32,263 bases of DNA from Gracilariopsis chorda (Eukaryota > Rhodophyta > Florideophyceae > Gracilariales > Gracilariaceae): NCBI GenBank assembly GCA_003194525.1, contig NBIV01000455.1:1-32263 (forward strand), in the 5' to 3' direction. Positions 29,900 to 32,263 of this stretch are shown in pieces. The notes beneath the pieces were generated by a model. It saw only the letters and a list, made by a program, of their open reading frames with translations, did not search any database and was not told the DNA's origin. Position 1 is the first letter of the stretch. Every line of letters begins with the position of its first letter. The translations under genes and the position numbers were made by a program.

Positions 29900-32263
29900 T
29901 CAAAGGTCTAAGGGGAGCAAGCCACAGTCACCGCGGAACCTTGCCAGCTTAACTTGACCGAGCGCTTTCGTCAGCATATCGGCAACCATGTCTTCCGTGG
30001 AACAGTACTGCAACTGGACGGCTTTGTCGCGTAGAGCCTCTCTGGTGAAGTGAAAGCGAATATCAATGTGCTTAGTACGCTTGTTCACAACTCCATTTCG
30101 AGCAAGGTCGATGCAACCTTGGTTGTCCACGTACACAGTTGTGGGCTCAACCATTAGCGTCACTGACTCATCCACGTGTAGTCCACTTGCGTTGCCCATG
30201 CCACTCCACCTTCGTCTCAGCCAGATCGCTTCCTTCTTCCCACTGCACAGACTCACATACTCAGCCTCAGCGCTAGACAATGCAACTACTTCCTGTTGGC
30301 GCGATCTCCAAGACACAGGAGCACCGCACATCATGAACACATACCCACTGGTGGACTTGCGGTTGGATGTATCACCTGCCCAGTGAGAGTCTACGTATCC
30401 ATACAGCTGAGTATCAGTCGTGGTGCCATAAGTAAGTCCGAAGGAGCGAGTGCCATTGAGGTAACGCAGAACACGCTTGACCGCTTTCCAATGAGTCTCT
30501 GCAGGTTTCTCGACATACTTGGCTAGCTTGGACACTGCAAACGAGATGTCCGGTCGAGTGCCAACAGAGAGATACATCAGACAACCGATCACCTGGCGAT
30601 ACGGGATGTTCTTCAGAGGCTCTTCTACCTTAGTGAGGTCAGAACCGGAGTCCATGGGAGTGTCCATTGGTTTGCACTGCAACATGCCAAAACGTTCTAA
30701 GACCTCACGCGTGTATGCAGACTGTGTCAGGTACAGCTGTCTTTTGGATCGATCACGATGGATCTCGAACCCAAGTACCATGCCCGCTTCACTGAGATCC
30801 TTCATCTGAAAACGTTTTGACAGTTCACGCTTTAGGCGATTCATTGTCTCCATACTTGGACTCGCAATGAGCAAGTCGTCCACATAAAGAGCAATGATCA
30901 CAAGAGCTCCCAGTACCTCTCCGGTGTAGACGCACTCGTCTGCAACGTTTGGCTTCAGACCCATCCAACCCACGAGGAACAAGTACATCTTTGCAAACCA
31001 CTGCCTTGATGCCTGTCGTAGCCCATAGATGGCTTTCTTGAGAAGGCATACCAAGTCCTCGTTCCCAGGTTTGATGAATCCGTCCGGCTGCTCCATGTAC
31101 ACAGTCTCTTCCAGGTCGCCATTCAAGAATGCAGTCTTCACATCCATCTGGTGCAGATGATAGTTCTGCACTGCTACAATGGACAGAATCATTCTAATGG
31201 ATGTGAATTTGACCACTGGTGCATACGTCTCGGAGAAGTCTACACCTTCGATCTGCAGAAACCCTCGAGCCACCACACGAGCCTTGTACCTCACTGTCGG
31301 TTCATCGTTGTCGCCAGCCTCATATTTTTGCACAAATACCCACTTGGATGATATCACGTTGCTGTCAGCTGGCCTTGGCACTAACTCCCATGTGTCATGC
31401 TCCATCAGAGACTCATACTCACTGTTCATGGGCTTGGTCCACGCTTTTGAATCAGGACGTGACACCGCATCCGAGTATGAGGATGGGATGTCATCACTGG
31501 CAGTGAGTAGGGCAGTTCCGCGCCACCACGAGGTAGGCGCTCTACGCTCACGAGTGGATCTCCGAAGTGGTGGTGGATTTGGTACGTCTGGCTCAACTTC
31601 TGTCTCAGCTGTGGGCTCATCGTGGCCACTGCCTGAAGCTTCTTCTGGTGGAGTATCTGGTGCAGCGGTTCAACTTGGGCAGCATCGGTGGGTGTAGTAG
31701 AGGTGGAGGTGATGTTTGATTTTGGCTTGTCCGAGATGTCGATCTCAGCATAGTCGTCATCATTAACGTGGTCAGTACCTTGATCTGAACCACTACATTC
31801 GTCAAACCTCACATCCCTCGACACAACCACCTTCTTCTTTTTGCGCATCCCACAGTTTGTAACCGTTCGATCCAGATGTGTACCCAATAAAGATCGCCTC
31901 CACGGCACGTTGCTCCAGCTTCTTCAGCTTGTGGTCCACCACTTTGTACCAGCACCAGCTACCGAACACACGCAGATTGCTCAAGTCAGGTTCATATCCA
32001 CTCCACATCTCGAGTGGTGTCACGTCACTCGGAAGGGCCTTGCAGGTGACTCGATTGCGCACATACACTGCGACGCTCAATGCTTCAGCCCAGAAGCTCT
32101 TTGGCAGTTTCTTGTGATGCAGCATCGATCTCACCAAGTCCATGAGTGTTCGGTTGAAGCGTTCGGCCAGACCATTCTGATGTGGATTGTAAGGCACCGT
32201 TCGCTGATGTTCAATACCGTGACGTTCAAGCTCTTGTGAAAACTTCTTTGACACATATTCACC
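29900..32263 (-). pseudogene. B3 pol: integrase end, reverse transcriptase, RNase H (continues past window)
   Basis: Read on the minus strand from the window edge: the frame opens at GEYVSKKFSQELE, just after the second integrase Asp, and shows the catalytic Glu region (HQNGLAERFNRTL). A T-run of five near 31837-31841 (four in B2) and a G-run of two near 31668-31669 (three in B2) give two compensating shifts in the linker. From 31465 to 29900 the frame is clean: RT DVKTAFLNGDLEETV, LYVDDLLIA, then RNase H with DSHWAGD in place of DSDWAGD, SSAEAEYVSL and DNQGCIDLARN. The Asp to His change hits a residue that is conserved in the other B copies and probably metal-binding. It ends in GLLPLDL. Confidence 0.9.

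Noticed and set aside
1..32263. A previously undescribed defence, toxin or metabolic gene system
   Set aside because: Every coding stretch could be assigned to copia gag or pol, and the rest to LTRs and leaders. No unassigned gene cluster remains.

Overview
This window is eukaryotic and consists of repeats. Everything I can assign is Ty1/copia-type LTR retrotransposon (Pseudoviridae-like order: gag, CCHC knuckle, aspartic protease, integrase, reverse transcriptase, RNase H). I found no host gene, tRNA, rRNA, CRISPR array or bacterial feature. The host is probably a protist or other eukaryote with a repeat-rich genome. The gag and pol style reminds me of oomycete or stramenopile copia elements, but that is a weak impression from memory (about 0.3), and the sequence alone does not fix the taxon.

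Three related families are present, named here by their LTRs. All three LTRs begin TGTTG and end CAACA. Family A has an LTR of about 825 bp, a primer-binding site matching the anticodon region of initiator tRNA-Met, a leader of about 630 nt, and a gag beginning MSDSEVESE. Family B has an LTR of 779 bp and a 1,341-codon gag-pol beginning MDSFGGIKIE. Family C has an LTR of 733 bp and a pol resembling that of A.

Layout, left to right: A1 (+) pol end and 3' LTR (1-3002); B1 (+), missing its 5' end, with its 3' LTR (3003-7679); A5 (-) pol fragment (7680-9542); B2 (-), missing its 5' end (9543-13897); B4 (+), leader to 3' LTR, missing its 5' LTR (13898-19569); A4 (-) LTR fragment (19570-20136); C (+) pol split by a solo LTR-C (20137-22539) and its 3' LTR (22534-23266); A2 (-) gag, leader, PBS and 5' LTR (23267-25466); A6 (-) integrase fragment (25467-26330); A3 (+) 5' LTR, PBS, leader, gag and protease (26331-29085); B3 (-) 3' LTR and pol (29086 to the window end).

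The junctions give a nesting order: B copies sit inside A copies, one C copy sits inside A2, A4 sits inside C, and B4 sits inside A4. The deepest chain is A6 > A2 > C > A4 > B4. The four B copies are nearly identical and carry few breaks, so they look youngest. The A and C copies carry more stops and frameshifts.

The most notable signals are non-coding: a block of about 85 bp shared by the U3 of all three LTR families, a block of about 220 nt shared by the A and B leaders, the internal tRNA-iMet primer site, and two large inverted-repeat arrangements. No copy in the window is complete, so none could be autonomous as given.
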